Shown: in pieces, positions 18,273 through 28,062 of the stretch
How the letters are laid out: the number at the start of each line of letters is the position of its first letter
How positions within the stretch are numbered: the first letter of the stretch is position 1
Assembly: GCA_041504365.1 (NCBI GenBank)
Contig: CP167917.1
Coordinates: forward strand, 124,001 to 188,000
DNA length: 64,000 bases
Reading direction: 5' to 3'
From: Dryocola sp. LX212
Lineage (GTDB): Bacteria > Pseudomonadota > Gammaproteobacteria > Enterobacterales > Enterobacteriaceae
Translations under genes and position numbers: made by a program
The notes under the pieces: generated by a model
What the model was told of the DNA's origin: nothing
The model's database searches: none
What the model saw: only the letters and a program-made list of their open reading frames with translations

Positions 18273-20603
18273 TTGGCTAATACATCCGCGACAACTAAAC
18301 ACATTCTGACCGCTGCCCACTGGGGGCCAATGCAGGTTGAGACCGACGGTGAACGAGTGCTGGCTTCCCGTGGAGCACTTGATACCGGGCACGAAAACTC
18401 CCTGACGCTGGCCGTTCCGGATCAGGTCCACAGCAAAGCACGGGTGCAGTTTCCGATGGCACGCAAAGGTTTTCTGGCCTCGCCGAATGCACCTCAGGGC
18501 GTGCGCGGCGAAGATGAGTACGTGCGTATCAGCTGGGACGAAGCGCTGACGCTTATCCATCAGCAGCACCAGCGGATTCGCGACGCTTATGGCCCCGCCT
18601 CGATTTTTGCCGGCTCTTACGGCTGGCGCTCCAACGGGGTGCTGCATAAGGCGGCGACCCTGCTTCAGCGTTATATGAGCCTGGCAGGCGGCTATACCGG
18701 TCATCTTGGGGATTACTCCACCGGCGCAGCGCAGGCGATCATGCCTTACGTTGTCGGCTCGAATGAGGTTTACCAGCAGCAGACCAGCTGGCCTTTGGTG
18801 CTTGAGCACAGCGATGTGGTGGTGTTCTGGAGCGCAAACCCGCTGAACACGCTGAAGATTGCATGGAACGCCAGCGACGAACAGGGTGTGCAGTACCTTG
18901 AGCAGCTGAAAAACAGCGGTAAAACGGTGATCGCCATCGATCCGATGCGATCGGAAACCATTGATTTCTTCGGTGATAAAGCCCAGTGGATTGCCCCGCA
19001 CATGGGCACCGACGTGGCGCTGATGCTGGGCATCGCCCATACGCTGGCACGCCACGGCTGGCATGACGCCGATTTCCTGGCGCGCTGCACCTCTGGCTAC
19101 GACAAATTCGCCGACTACCTGACGGGCAAAATCGACGGCCAGCCGAAAAATGCTGAATGGGCGTCGCAAATCTGCGGCGTGCCCGTACAGGTTATCGAGT
19201 ATCTGGCCCAGGTCTTCAGCGCCAACCGCACAATGCTGATGTCCGGCTGGGGGATGCAGCGCCAGCAGTACGGTGAGCAGAAGCACTGGATGCTGGTGAC
19301 GCTGGCGGCCATGCTGGGCCAGATCGGCACGCCCGGCGGTGGATTTGGCCTCTCTTACCACTTTGCCAACGGCGGTAACCCAACGCGGCGGGCGGCGGTG
19401 CCCGGTTCGCTACAGGGGCTGGTGGCGGGCGGCACGGACGCGGTAGAAAAAATCCCCGTGGCGCGCATTGTTGAGGCGCTGGAAAACCCCGGCGGCGGCT
19501 ATCAGCACAACGGCATGGAAAGGCGCTTCCCGGACATCCGCATGCTGTGGTGGGCGGGTGGCGGCAACTTTACCCATCATCAGGACACCAACCGGCTGAT
19601 AAAGGCATGGCAAAAGCCGGAGCTGGTAGTGATTTCCGAGTGCTTCTGGACGGCGGCAGCAAAGCACGCGGACATCGTGCTGCCGATTACCACCTCGTTC
19701 GAACGCAACGATATGACGATGACCGGCGACTACAGCAACCAGCACCTGGTGCCGATGAAGCAGGTTGTTGCCCCGCAGGCCGAGGCGCGCAATGATTTCG
19801 ATGTGTTTGCGGAGTTAAGCGAGCTGTGGGAGCTGGGGGGCAAAGCACGGTTCACCGAGGAAAAAAACGAGCTGCAGTGGCTGGAAAGCCTTTACGATAT
19901 GGCAAAACAGCGCGGAGCCTCGCAGCAGATTACGCTGCCGGAATTTAAAGATTTCTGGGAGGCTAACGAACTGATTGAAATGCCGGTCAATGAGAAATTA
20001 GCCGAATTCATTCGCTTCGCTGATTTCCGCCGCGATCCGCAGGAATATCCGCTCAAAACGCCGAGCGGAAAAATTGAGATTTACTCCGAGCGCATCGCAA
20101 GCTTTGGCTACGCAGACTGCCCGCCGCATCCTACCTGGCTTGCGCCCGATGAGTGGCAGGGCAATGCCGAAAAGGGCCAGCTTCAGCTGCTTTCATCCCA
20201 CCCTGCGCACCGGCTGCACAGCCAGCTTAACTATGCCGCCCTGCGGGAAAAGTATGCGGTTGCCGGGCGCGAGCCGCTGACGCTGCATCCCCAGGATGCA
20301 GCGGAGCGGGGCATCGCTGACGGCGATTTAGTGCGGGTCTGGAATCATCGCGGGCAGGTGTTAGTCGGTGCCCTGGTAACTGACGGCATCAGGCCCGGCG
20401 TAATTTGCATTCATGAAGGGGCGTGGCCGGATCTGGATAGCGACCGCCTGTGTAAAAACGGCGCGGTGAACGTCCTGACGCTGGATATTCCGACGTCCAG
20501 GCTGGCAAACGGCTGTGCGGCCAATTCGTCGCTGGTATGGGTTGAGAAGTATCAGGGCAAAGCACCGGAGGTTACGGCGTTCGATCCGCCTGCCAGCTCA
20601 TAA
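18273..20603 (+). CDS. bisC: BisC biotin sulfoxide reductase
   Basis: 776-residue molybdenum enzyme of the DMSO reductase family that reduces biotin sulfoxide, and in E. coli also free methionine-S-sulfoxide, in the cytoplasm. There is no Tat signal and no N-terminal iron-sulfur Cys motif, as expected for BisC. The TTG at 18273 is chosen as start: GGAG lies 8 bases upstream and the protein then begins [20 protein letters not shown], like the E. coli protein; the open frame begins 14 codons earlier. Family segments include [39 protein letters not shown] and [10 protein letters not shown]. Its 3' end overlaps convergent yiaC by 32 bp. Confidence 0.94.
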   Translation: MANTSATTKHILTAAHWGPMQVETDGERVLASRGALDTGHENSLTLAVPDQVHSKARVQFPMARKGFLASPNAPQGVRGEDEYVRISWDEALTLIHQQHQRIRDAYGPASIFAGSYGWRSNGVLHKAATLLQRYMSLAGGYTGHLGDYSTGAAQAIMPYVVGSNEVYQQQTSWPLVLEHSDVVVFWSANPLNTLKIAWNASDEQGVQYLEQLKNSGKTVIAIDPMRSETIDFFGDKAQWIAPHMGTDVALMLGIAHTLARHGWHDADFLARCTSGYDKFADYLTGKIDGQPKNAEWASQICGVPVQVIEYLAQVFSANRTMLMSGWGMQRQQYGEQKHWMLVTLAAMLGQIGTPGGGFGLSYHFANGGNPTRRAAVPGSLQGLVAGGTDAVEKIPVARIVEALENPGGGYQHNGMERRFPDIRMLWWAGGGNFTHHQDTNRLIKAWQKPELVVISECFWTAAAKHADIVLPITTSFERNDMTMTGDYSNQHLVPMKQVVAPQAEARNDFDVFAELSELWELGGKARFTEEKNELQWLESLYDMAKQRGASQQITLPEFKDFWEANELIEMPVNEKLAEFIRFADFRRDPQEYPLKTPSGKIEIYSERIASFGYADCPPHPTWLAPDEWQGNAEKGQLQLLSSHPAHRLHSQLNYAALREKYAVAGREPLTLHPQDAAERGIADGDLVRVWNHRGQVLVGALVTDGIRPGVICIHEGAWPDLDSDRLCKNGAVNVLTLDIPTSRLANGCAANSSLVWVEKYQGKAPEVTAFDPPASS

Positions 20604-21012
20604 TCCACGTCGGGTGGCGCGTTTCTGACTGCCAGGCGCTTTCTTCAATGCGAAAGCCCCGGCGGTGATAGAAATGCACCGCCTGCTGGTTTTTCTGATA
20701 AACCTCGAGGCTTAGCGCTGGAAAACTCGCTTTTGTATGCTCAATCAGCGACTTGCCGATGCCCAGGCCGTAGAAGGTCTCGTCCACGAAAAGCGCACCG
20801 AGAAAGCGCGAGTCGATCACGCTCGCAAAGCCGACAATTTTGCCGTGTTGTTCATCTACCCAGGTCAGCGACTGCGGGATATAAACGTTGCGGACTATCG
20901 ACTCACTTTCCCGCCAGTAGCTTTCGGCGATAAACGGGTGGGCGTGAATGGTGCTGGCAAGCCATAGCGCAATCAGCTCGTCCATTTCCCCCTCACGCAG
21001 TCGACGGATCAT
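20572..21012 (-). CDS. yiaC: YiaC GNAT-family N-acetyltransferase
   Basis: 146-residue GNAT acetyltransferase. It begins [20 protein letters not shown]; the acetyl-CoA loop is [17 protein letters not shown] (about residues 80-96), and the C-terminal [19 protein letters not shown] motif is typical. E. coli YiaC is a lysine acetyltransferase acting on proteins. The start ATG overlaps the tag stop codon (ATGA), so tag-yiaC is an operon. The 3' end overlaps bisC on the other strand. Confidence 0.92.
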   Translation of the reverse strand: MIRRLREGEMDELIALWLASTIHAHPFIAESYWRESESIVRNVYIPQSLTWVDEQHGKIVGFASVIDSRFLGALFVDETFYGLGIGKSLIEHTKASFPALSLEVYQKNQQAVHFYHRRGFRIEESAWQSETRHPTWIMSWQADRTP

Positions 21013-21572
21013 TTTTGATTGTCAGGGTGGCAGAAGCAGGTGGTCACATGGTCATTCACCAGCCCGCACGCCTGCATAAACGAGTAGCAAATCGTGGAGC
21101 CAACGAACTTGAAGCCGCGTTTTTTTAACGCCTTAGACAGGGCGTCTGATGCGGGAGTTGTGCTGGTGATTTCCGCAAACGTGGCGGCTTGGGTGACCTG
21201 CGGTTTGTTATCCACAAACGACCAGACAAACTCCGGGAATTTTTCACCGCTGGCTTCCATCGCCAGAAACGCTTTAGCGTTATTGATGATTGCCTCGATT
21301 TTCCCTCGGTGGCGAATAATGCCGGCGTCCAGCACCAGCCTGTCGACGTCCTCCTGCGTGAACAGCGCCACAGCGAGGGGATCGAAATCTTTAAAGCAGC
21401 GGCGGTAATTTTCGCGCTTCTTCAGCACGGTTATCCAGGACAGTCCCGCCTGCTGGCCTTCCAGGCAGATCATCTCAAATAATTTATGCCCCTCGGTAAC
21501 CGGCACGCCCCACTCTTTATCGTGATATTCAAGGTAAAGCGGGTCCTGGGTGACCCATCCACAACGCTGCAT
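21009..21572 (-). CDS. tag: Tag DNA-3-methyladenine glycosylase I
   Basis: 187-residue constitutive glycosylase that removes 3-methyladenine from DNA. It begins MQRCGWVTQDPLYLEYHDKEW, with the zinc ligands Cys4 and His17, and carries the second pair near the C-terminus (NDHVTTCFCH). The WGVPVTEGHKLFEMICLEGQQAGLSW substrate pocket is intact. ATG 21572 has AGAGGGAAGAG upstream and gives the E. coli length; the open frame begins 20 codons earlier. First gene of tag-yiaC. Confidence 0.96.
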   Translation of the reverse strand: MQRCGWVTQDPLYLEYHDKEWGVPVTEGHKLFEMICLEGQQAGLSWITVLKKRENYRRCFKDFDPLAVALFTQEDVDRLVLDAGIIRHRGKIEAIINNAKAFLAMEASGEKFPEFVWSFVDNKPQVTQAATFAEITSTTPASDALSKALKKRGFKFVGSTICYSFMQACGLVNDHVTTCFCHPDNQK

Positions 21573-21712
21573 ATTCTCTTCCCTCTGATGAAATAAATGG
21601 CCGGTAACTTGACGTGTCTGATAAAGAGACAATAGTTAATTCAGGGTTATCCGCAAGCCCGACAAAAAGACAATAAAATCGCCGGATTTGGCTCTCTTCT
21701 GGAGTCGCTTTG

Positions 21713-22429
21713 ATGATTAAAAAAACTTCATGCAGTGGTCGCCGTGTCACGCTTCTCACGGCGCTGGTTTCGTGGTGCCTGTTCTGTGCCCCTCATGCTT
21801 TTGCGTGGCAGCAAGAGTATGTTTCTGACGAAGCCGTGGGCGACGCTCAGGATCGTTATACGTGGGATAGCGACCGGGTGCCAAACTATAACGACATTCT
21901 TGCCGAACGCATTCTCTCTTCCATGCCACCGGAGGCTCAGGAAGGACCGTCATTTACTGCCGGAAACGACTCCGCGCATACCGATGCCAGCCGGCTGGAC
22001 GTGGGCTGGAATATCCCTGTTTTTGGCAATGTTACCACCGGGCCGACCGCTGGCTACAGCTGGGATGGCAGCTCGACGAATATTTATAACGAATACGGGG
22101 ATAGCGTTGTGCCGTCACGCTACAGCGATCGGCTATGGCACGCCAGCGTCTCCACCGTGGGCTGGCGGCTCGACTCGTCCGTCGGCTATGTTCGCCCCTG
22201 GGCGCAGGTCAGCTATAACCATCAGTATGGCGATAACCTCTGGAAAGCACAGTCAGGGATGCGCACCAACGCCGCCAGCGCGCAGGACACCAGCTGGATG
22301 GACGTCACCGTCGGCGCTGACATGCCGATCGGGAAGAACGTTGCCGCCTTTGCCTCTATGTCGCAGGCCGAAGGGTTATCCACCGGCGAGGCCTATCTCT
22401 ATAACCTTGGGGTAAGCGCGAAGTTTTGA
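21713..22429 (+). CDS. yhjY: YhjY autotransporter-domain outer-membrane protein
   Basis: 238-residue protein with a cleavable signal peptide (about 1-32, ending CAPHAFA) and a C-terminal beta-barrel-like half. The WQQEYVSDEAVGDAQDRYTWDSDRVPNYNDILAERI segment and the closing YLYNLGVSAKF, with a terminal Phe as in barrel proteins, match E. coli YhjY. ATG 21713 is preferred over the TTG one codon before; GGAG lies upstream. Function unknown; only the transporter-like barrel, not a passenger, is present. Confidence 0.88.
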   Translation: MIKKTSCSGRRVTLLTALVSWCLFCAPHAFAWQQEYVSDEAVGDAQDRYTWDSDRVPNYNDILAERILSSMPPEAQEGPSFTAGNDSAHTDASRLDVGWNIPVFGNVTTGPTAGYSWDGSSTNIYNEYGDSVVPSRYSDRLWHASVSTVGWRLDSSVGYVRPWAQVSYNHQYGDNLWKAQSGMRTNAASAQDTSWMDVTVGADMPIGKNVAAFASMSQAEGLSTGEAYLYNLGVSAKF

Positions 22430-22665
22430 GGGGGGGATTATGCAGCGCGCATAATCGCCAGAGTGCATCATGGACCTACGATTAGACAAGTAACGTTAAT
22501 GTTATCTCGCTCCGCCAGGCTAAAGATCAATTTTTAACACTAAAACCTTCAATGGATGAATTTTAGTAACCTCAATGCCTGATGTTTTAACATTAAATAC
22601 ACAGTTTTGAAGCATCCCTCATTGATAGTGATTACTCACAAACATTATTACCCCCAGGCGTTCCA

Positions 22666-22696
22666 GGTCATTCATTCCCGCTCAGATGCATTTCAT
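22666..22696 (+). promoter_or_regulatory. YpdB-like direct repeat upstream of yhjX
   Basis: GGTCATTCAT at 22666-22675 and TGCATTTCAT at 22687-22696, separated by exactly 11 bp. In E. coli the pyruvate-responsive regulator YpdB binds GGCATTTCAT-N11-GGCATTTCAT before yhjX; this copy deviates by one and two-three positions. The remainder of the 368-bp gap (22430-22797) is AT-rich and shows no other element I could name. Confidence 0.72.
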
Positions 22697-22797
22697 TCCG
22701 TCTCTCGTGCAGTTCATGCCTTTTTCTCCTGGAATAAAATGCGCTTCGCTATGGTAGGCGGCAGATAACTTCCCTTAAGAATTGCAGGATAGCCGCC

Positions 22798-24012
22798 ATG
22801 AATACTGCTCAATACAACCGCACTCGTTGGTTAACCCTTATCGGGACCATTATTACCCAGTTCGCGCTGGGATCCGTTTATACCTGGAGCCTGTTTAACA
22901 GCGCGCTGTCCCAGAAGCTTAATGAACCTATCAGCCAGGTCGCTTTCTCTTTTGGTTTGTTAAGTCTCGGGCTTGCCATCTCTTCGTCGGTAGCCGGTAA
23001 GCTTCAGGAGCGTTTCGGCGTTCGCAAAGTGACAATGGCGGCGGGCGTGCTGCTGGCGGTCGGTTTCTTCCTCACCGCGCATTCCAGCAACCTGATGATG
23101 CTCTGGCTGAGCGCGGGCGTGCTGGTTGGGCTTGCCGATGGCGCAGGCTACCTGCTGACGCTGTCCAACTGCGTGAAGTGGTTCCCGGAGCGTAAAGGTC
23201 TGATTTCCGCCTTTGCCATCGGTTCATACGGCCTTGGCAGTCTTGGTTTCAAATATATCGATACCCATCTGCTGGCGACCTACGGTCTGGAAAACACCTT
23301 TATGATCTGGGGGGCGATTGTGATGGTGATGATTCTGTTCGGCGCCACGCTGATGAAAGATGCACCGGCTCACGAAGCCCAGTCCATCAACGGCGTGACC
23401 GAAAACGACTTTACTCTGGCAGAGTCCATGCGTAAGCCGCAGTACTGGATGCTGGCAGTGATGTTTCTGACCGCCTGCATGAGCGGCCTGTATGTGATTG
23501 GCGTGGCGAAAGATATCGCTCAGGGCATGGTGCATTTAGATGCGGTTTCTGCTGCCAATGCGGTAACAGTGATAGCGATTGCTAACCTGAGCGGCCGCTT
23601 GGTGCTGGGCATCCTCTCCGATAAGATTGCACGTATCCGCGTTATCACCATCGGCCAGGTTATTTCGCTGGTGGGGATGGCGGCGCTGCTGTTTGCTCCG
23701 CTTACCGAAGCAACATTCTTTGCGGCTATCGCCTGTGTTGCCTTTAACTTCGGCGGTACTATCACCGTTTACCCATCGCTGGTGAGCGAGTTCTTTGGCC
23801 TGAATAATCTGACCAAAAACTACGGCGTGATTTACCTGGGCTTCGGTATCGGCAGCCTCGGTGGTTCCATCATCGCTTCACTGTTCGGCGGCTTCTACAT
23901 CACCTTCTGCGTTATCTTCGCGCTGCTGATTCTGTCTCTGGCCCTTTCCACCACTATTCGTCAGCCAGCCCGTGAAGAAGCGCAGACAGAGCACGAACAC
24001 GCTCACGCCTGA
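22798..24012 (+). CDS. yhjX: YhjX MFS transporter (pyruvate-induced)
   Basis: 404-residue major-facilitator protein of the oxalate/formate antiporter-like branch, about 12 membrane helices, beginning MNTAQYNRTRWLTLIGTIITQFALGSVYTWSLF. The motif GKLQERFGVRKV (loop 2-3) is the MFS signature. The E. coli orthologue is strongly induced by pyruvate through YpdA/YpdB and is thought to move a related carboxylate; the true substrate is not proven. The histidine-rich tail EHEHAHA is unusual. The 3' end overlaps the convergent HD gene by 10 bp. Confidence 0.93.
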   Translation: MNTAQYNRTRWLTLIGTIITQFALGSVYTWSLFNSALSQKLNEPISQVAFSFGLLSLGLAISSSVAGKLQERFGVRKVTMAAGVLLAVGFFLTAHSSNLMMLWLSAGVLVGLADGAGYLLTLSNCVKWFPERKGLISAFAIGSYGLGSLGFKYIDTHLLATYGLENTFMIWGAIVMVMILFGATLMKDAPAHEAQSINGVTENDFTLAESMRKPQYWMLAVMFLTACMSGLYVIGVAKDIAQGMVHLDAVSAANAVTVIAIANLSGRLVLGILSDKIARIRVITIGQVISLVGMAALLFAPLTEATFFAAIACVAFNFGGTITVYPSLVSEFFGLNNLTKNYGVIYLGFGIGSLGGSIIASLFGGFYITFCVIFALLILSLALSTTIRQPAREEAQTEHEHAHA

Positions 24013-24587
24013 TAGCGCGCCATAAGCTGCGAAAACCATGCCGCCGGGACGTTATACGGCGGCATCATTAATTGTGATATCCCCTGTTCGACTATCCCTT
24101 CCGCCTGCGCTTTTAACTTTTCATTTCCCTGAGTCATTACCGCGAGCTGCAGCCTTTTCTCAATGAGGTAAACGCGGGCAAAATGCGGGTCATATTTTAG
24201 AATCCCTCGCGTGTTATCAATGATGTCGGCAAGTTTAACGGTTTGCGCATCAGGGCTTGCCTGCGCGGTATGCAGAAAATGGGCGCGTTTACGGCTGGCG
24301 CGGTTGGTTCCGGGAAGCTGTTCGGGATTGGTGAGCATGGCGACCAGGGCAGCAACCTCCGGTCCGAAACGTTCGTCAATGTCGAGAATCGTTGTGTCGG
24401 TATCTTCTACGGTGTCATGCAGCCATGCGGCAGCCAGTACCTCTTCGGCGCTGGTCACGCTGCGCACCAGTTCCACCACCGCGGCAGGGTGAACGATGTA
24501 AGGTTCGAAAGTATATTTGCGCCGCTGCTCGCTGGCGGCATGCGCTTTGCTGGCGAAACGACGGGCGCGCTCTTCTAAGGTCTGCAT
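24003..24587 (-). CDS. Small HD-domain phosphohydrolase, RelA/SpoT-like
   Basis: 194-residue single-domain protein with the HD signature of the (p)ppGpp hydrolase half of SpoT and of Mesh1-type small hydrolases: YIVHPAAVVELV, then AAWLHDTVEDTD (HD-ED), FGPEVAALVAMLT and VKLADIIDN. No synthetase, TGS or ACT domain follows, so it would be hydrolysis only. It begins MQTLEERARRFASKAHAASEQRRKY. Substrate unproved; other nucleotides are possible. It is absent from this place in E. coli K-12. Convergent with yhjX. Confidence 0.82.
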   Translation of the reverse strand: MQTLEERARRFASKAHAASEQRRKYTFEPYIVHPAAVVELVRSVTSAEEVLAAAWLHDTVEDTDTTILDIDERFGPEVAALVAMLTNPEQLPGTNRASRKRAHFLHTAQASPDAQTVKLADIIDNTRGILKYDPHFARVYLIEKRLQLAVMTQGNEKLKAQAEGIVEQGISQLMMPPYNVPAAWFSQLMARYQA

Positions 24588-24674
24588 GGTGATCCCTGCG
24601 ATTGCCGTAACTATTCAACCCAATGTTGTAAACGTATCGTGATATTTGTACCAGCAGTATGTAAAGAACATGCT

Positions 24675-24702
24675 GGAACTTTATTTTGGGCGATACATTT
24701 CC
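24675..24702 (+). promoter_or_regulatory. Possible sigma-E promoter of eptB
   Basis: GGAACTT, the exact -35 consensus of sigma-E, at 24675-24681, with TTTCC 16 bp further at 24698-24702 as a poor -10. E. coli eptB is known to be sigma-E dependent. The leader to the ATG would be about 155 bases. Confidence 0.45.
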
Positions 24703-24863
24703 CGGCCCCTGTGCTCTACTACGCGGCGCGGGTCTTACTTATGACCTATGCCTAAGAATCGTCCCGATTCGTTAGCTATTTTCTACCGTTCAGAACTCTG
24801 CTTCATCCAGGAGGTCTGAATAGTCTTTGAGAAGCTGTATTCGCTTTATTTCGGACAACCTGA

Positions 24864-26546
24864 ATGAATTATATTAAATCGATGACCCAGCAGAAATTAT
24901 GCTTTCTGTTAGCGGTATACATCGGCCTGTTTCTGAACATCTCGGTTTTTTATCACCGTTTTGATGGCTTACTGCACGGCTTTAACGGCTGGAAGCTGTT
25001 CGCTGCTGGTGCAGAAATTTGCGCTACGGTATTGGTCACTTTCTTCCTGCTTCGCGTGCTCTCTTTGTTTGGCCGCCTCGGCTGGCGCATTCTGACCTCG
25101 CTAATACTCGTTATCTCCGTCGCCGCCAGCTATTACATGACTTTCCTGAACGTGGTGATCGGCTATGGGATCATCGCCTCGGTCATGACTACGGATATCG
25201 ACCTTTCTAAAGAGGTAGTGGGCTTTCACTTTGTTCTGTGGATGGTGCTGGTCAGCATCTTGCCGCTGGTGCTCATCTGGAGCAATACCTGCCGCTATAC
25301 CTTGTTAAAACAGCTGCGCACGCGTGGACACCGCGTGAAAAGCGTGGCTATCGTCCTGCTCGCAGGGCTAATGGTATGGGCGCCGCTGCGTTTCCTCGAT
25401 AAACAGCAAAATCGAATCGAAAAGCGTTCCACCGTCGATATGCCAAGCTACGGCGGCGTGGTGGCTAACTCCTATCTGCCGTCTAACTGGGTCTCTGCGC
25501 TTGGCTTGTTTGCCTGGGCGCAGATGGACGAGTCTACCGATAACAGCTCGCTGATGAACCCGGCGAAGAAATTCACCTATGTTGCGCCGAAGGACATTGA
25601 TGATACCTATATGGTGTTCATTATTGGCGAAACGACGCGCTGGGACCACATGGGTATTCTGGGCTACGACCGTGATACCACGCCTAAACTGTCTAAGGAA
25701 AAGAACCTGGTCGCGTTCCGCGGCGAGTCCTGCGATACCGCAACCAAGCTCTCCCTGCGCTGTATGTTCGTGCGAGAGGGCGGGGCGGAAGAGAATCCTC
25801 AGCGTACCTTAAAAGAGCAGAACGTCTTTGCGGTGCTTAAGCAGCTCGGCTTTTCGTCCAGCCTCTACGCGATGCAGAGCGAAATGTGGTTTTACGGTAA
25901 CACCATGGCGGACAACATCGCCTACCGCGAGCAGATCGCAGCCGAGCCGCGCAACAGCGGCAAGCAGGTTGATGACATGCTGCTGGTAGAAGAGATGAAA
26001 CGCTCTCTCGCGGATCACCCTAATGGTAAACACCTGGTTGTACTGCATACTAAAGGCTCGCACTTCTCTTACGTCCAGCGTTATCCGCGCAGCTTTGCGA
26101 AGTGGACCCCGGAGTGCGTGAGCATCGATAAAGAGTGCAGCAAAGAGCAGCTGATTAACGCCTTCGATAACTCAGTGCTGTATACCGATACGGTTATCTC
26201 CGACGTTATCAACCAGCTGCGCGACAAGCGCGCGATTATCTTTTATGCCTCGGACCACGGTGAATCCATTAACGAGCGTCAGCACCTGCACGGTACGCCG
26301 CGTAAAATGGCACCGCCAGAGCAGTTCCGCGTACCGCTGATTGTCTGGGCATCCGATAAGTATCTGGAGGATCCTGACCGCGCCCGCTCCTTCGAGCATA
26401 TGAAAGAGCAGGCGGCGATGAAGATCCCGCACCGTCATGTAGAGCTGTATGACACAATCATGGGCTGCCTGGGTTACACCTCGCCGGACGGCGGGATTAA
26501 CGAAAATAATGACTGGTGCCACGTGCCCCAGAAGGCCAGTCAGTAA
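24864..26546 (+). CDS. eptB: EptB Kdo phosphoethanolamine transferase
   Basis: 560-residue inner-membrane enzyme that adds phosphoethanolamine to the outer Kdo of lipopolysaccharide. Five N-terminal membrane helices (about residues 10-200) are followed by a periplasmic alkaline-phosphatase-like domain: FIIGETTRWDHMG (metal ligand Glu), SCDTATKLSLRCMF with the phospho-accepting Thr, and YASDHGESINERQHLHGTP with the metal-binding Asp/His. E. coli EptB (563 aa) aligns throughout. In E. coli the gene is sigma-E dependent and repressed by the small RNA MgrR. Confidence 0.95.
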   Translation: MNYIKSMTQQKLCFLLAVYIGLFLNISVFYHRFDGLLHGFNGWKLFAAGAEICATVLVTFFLLRVLSLFGRLGWRILTSLILVISVAASYYMTFLNVVIGYGIIASVMTTDIDLSKEVVGFHFVLWMVLVSILPLVLIWSNTCRYTLLKQLRTRGHRVKSVAIVLLAGLMVWAPLRFLDKQQNRIEKRSTVDMPSYGGVVANSYLPSNWVSALGLFAWAQMDESTDNSSLMNPAKKFTYVAPKDIDDTYMVFIIGETTRWDHMGILGYDRDTTPKLSKEKNLVAFRGESCDTATKLSLRCMFVREGGAEENPQRTLKEQNVFAVLKQLGFSSSLYAMQSEMWFYGNTMADNIAYREQIAAEPRNSGKQVDDMLLVEEMKRSLADHPNGKHLVVLHTKGSHFSYVQRYPRSFAKWTPECVSIDKECSKEQLINAFDNSVLYTDTVISDVINQLRDKRAIIFYASDHGESINERQHLHGTPRKMAPPEQFRVPLIVWASDKYLEDPDRARSFEHMKEQAAMKIPHRHVELYDTIMGCLGYTSPDGGINENNDWCHVPQKASQ

Positions 26547-26605
26547 CATTGAGGACACAATCGCTGGCTTTTAAAGCAGTTGGTTGGGATTTTTAAGTTA
26601 AGGGA

Positions 26606-26634
26606 TTGACGGCTAAAACGGTGCGCAGTAAGAT
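26606..26634 (+). promoter_or_regulatory. tRNA-Pro promoter
   Basis: -35 TTGACG (26606-26611), 17-bp spacer, -10 TAAGAT (26629-26634), then a GC-rich discriminator (GCGC) typical of stable RNA genes. Transcription would begin near 26641, six bases before the tRNA. Confidence 0.85.
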
Positions 26635-26646
26635 GCGCTCCGCATT

Positions 26647-26723
26647 CGGCGAGTAGCGCAGCTTGGTAGCGCAACTGGTTTGGGACCAGTGGGTCGGAGG
26701 TTCGAATCCTCTCTCGCCGACCA
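26647..26723 (+). tRNA. tRNA-Pro, anticodon UGG
   Basis: 77-nt gene with encoded CCA. The acceptor stem CGGCGAG pairs with CTCGCCG; the anticodon stem ACTGG/CCAGT closes the loop TTTGGGA, which gives anticodon UGG; the T arm is GGAGGTTCGAATCCTCT. By position behind eptB this is the proK place, but E. coli proK reads CGG, while the body here equals the UGG species (proM). The satellite relic is attached to its 3' side. Confidence 0.97.
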
Positions 26724-26731
26724 CATTCAAG

Positions 26732-26757
26732 AAAACCTGCTTCGGCAGGTTTTTTTA
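26732..26757 (+). terminator. Terminator after tRNA-Pro
   Basis: AAACCTGC-TTCG-GCAGGTTTTTTT, a tight tetraloop hairpin with a T run, nine bases after the CCA end. Confidence 0.93.
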
Positions 26758-26847
26758 CGCCTGTAATTTATAGAGGATGAGAACCTCCGAAGGAGGTTTG
26801 AGCCGAGCGCAGCGAGACAACGTTGCTTTAGCAACGGATCGTATAGC

Positions 26848-28062
26848 ATGGCGCGAATCACTAACCCTCTTACCGCAACAGAAGCGCGCGCGGTGCGTCC
26901 GACTGAAAAGGAATACACCTTACAGGACGGTAACGGGCTTTATTTTCTCGTTAAATCTATGGGCGCGAAAATCTGGCGAATTAACTATGTGCGCCCCGGC
27001 GATAAAAAGCGTGCGCTGGTCAGTTTCGGCTCGCTGGATGATGTGACGCTGGCGGAGGCCCGTAAGCGCCGCGACGAATACCGCGCCATGGTCGCCGCAG
27101 GTATTGACCCACAACACCACCAGCAAAAGCAACGTGAATCCGAACAATTACGGCGGGGGCATATGGTGCTGGCAAACCGTCACGACTGGCAGTTGTTTAT
27201 TGAAGTGACGGGCGAAGGCGGCAGCGGGAAAAGTGTGTTCACGGCGATAGCCTCAATGCTGGCAGGCACTCCCAACACCGCCAGCGGCAATATGCGCTCA
27301 CTCGACGAAGCCAGAGGTCGGGCACAGATTGTCGGAAAAAGCCTGATTATTCTCCCTGACCAGCCGAAATATACCGGAGAGGGCACCGGGATTAAGGCCA
27401 TCACGGGCGGCGACCCGGTAGAGACTGACGGCAAATATGAGAAGCAGTACACCACCATTCTAAGGGCGGTGATACTGGCGACCAATAATGAACCAATGAT
27501 ATTCACCGAACGCAACGGCGGCATTGCGCGGCGGCGCGTTATCTTCCCGTTTGATAACCTGGTGAGCGAGAAGGACAAAGACCAGCAACTGACCGACAAA
27601 ATCGCGAAGGAACTCCCGGTTATCATTCGCCGCCTGTTGTCCACGTTCAGCGACCCGGAGACCGCCCACCGGCTTTTAACTGAGCAGCGCGATTCTGTGG
27701 AAGCGCTCGCCATTAAGCGCGGCACAGACCCGGTGATTGACCTGTGCGCGGCGTTGTATTTCATGAGCGAGCCGAAAGGCATGATGATGGGCGGCGGCAC
27801 GTGGTCAGGCCAGCCAGAGTCGAAAGTTTATCTCTATCACTGCTATCTGGCCTTTATGGACTATCACAACCTCGGCAAACCGCTGTCCGTGGAAAAGTTT
27901 TCCCGCGCGGTCAGGCAGGCCGCAAAGGAATACCGGGCGGTCTATCTGACCCGAAAAATCAACGGCAGGACACAGACTAACGTCAACCTGAACGAACAGG
28001 CAGACGAATTTCTGCCCCGCGCCTGGGGCTGTGATGTGCCGGATGCTGGCCCCCATGCTTAA
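26848..28062 (+). pseudogene. In-frame fusion of integrase N-terminus and P4 alpha helicase
   Basis: 404-codon open frame made of two unrelated parts. Residues 1-~104 (MARITNPLTATEARAVRPTEKEYTLQ...) are the N-terminal arm-binding domain of a P4-type tyrosine integrase; the catalytic domain with its Arg-His-Arg-Tyr is missing. From about residue 105 the sequence is the C-terminal half of a P4 alpha-type replication protein: superfamily 3 helicase Walker A TGEGGSGKS (121-129), VILATNNEPM, NGGIARRR, and the C-terminal origin-binding part. The alpha primase half is gone. The junction lies near 27155-27165. A deletion inside a satellite prophage is the simplest cause. The upstream leader (26758-26847) holds two small hairpins. 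Whether the fusion protein is made is unknown. Confidence 0.85.

Noticed and set aside
18120-19361. Long upstream extension of the yiaD frame (over 400 codons)
   Set aside because: It is opposite bisC; the lipoprotein signal peptide fixes the yiaD start at 18119.
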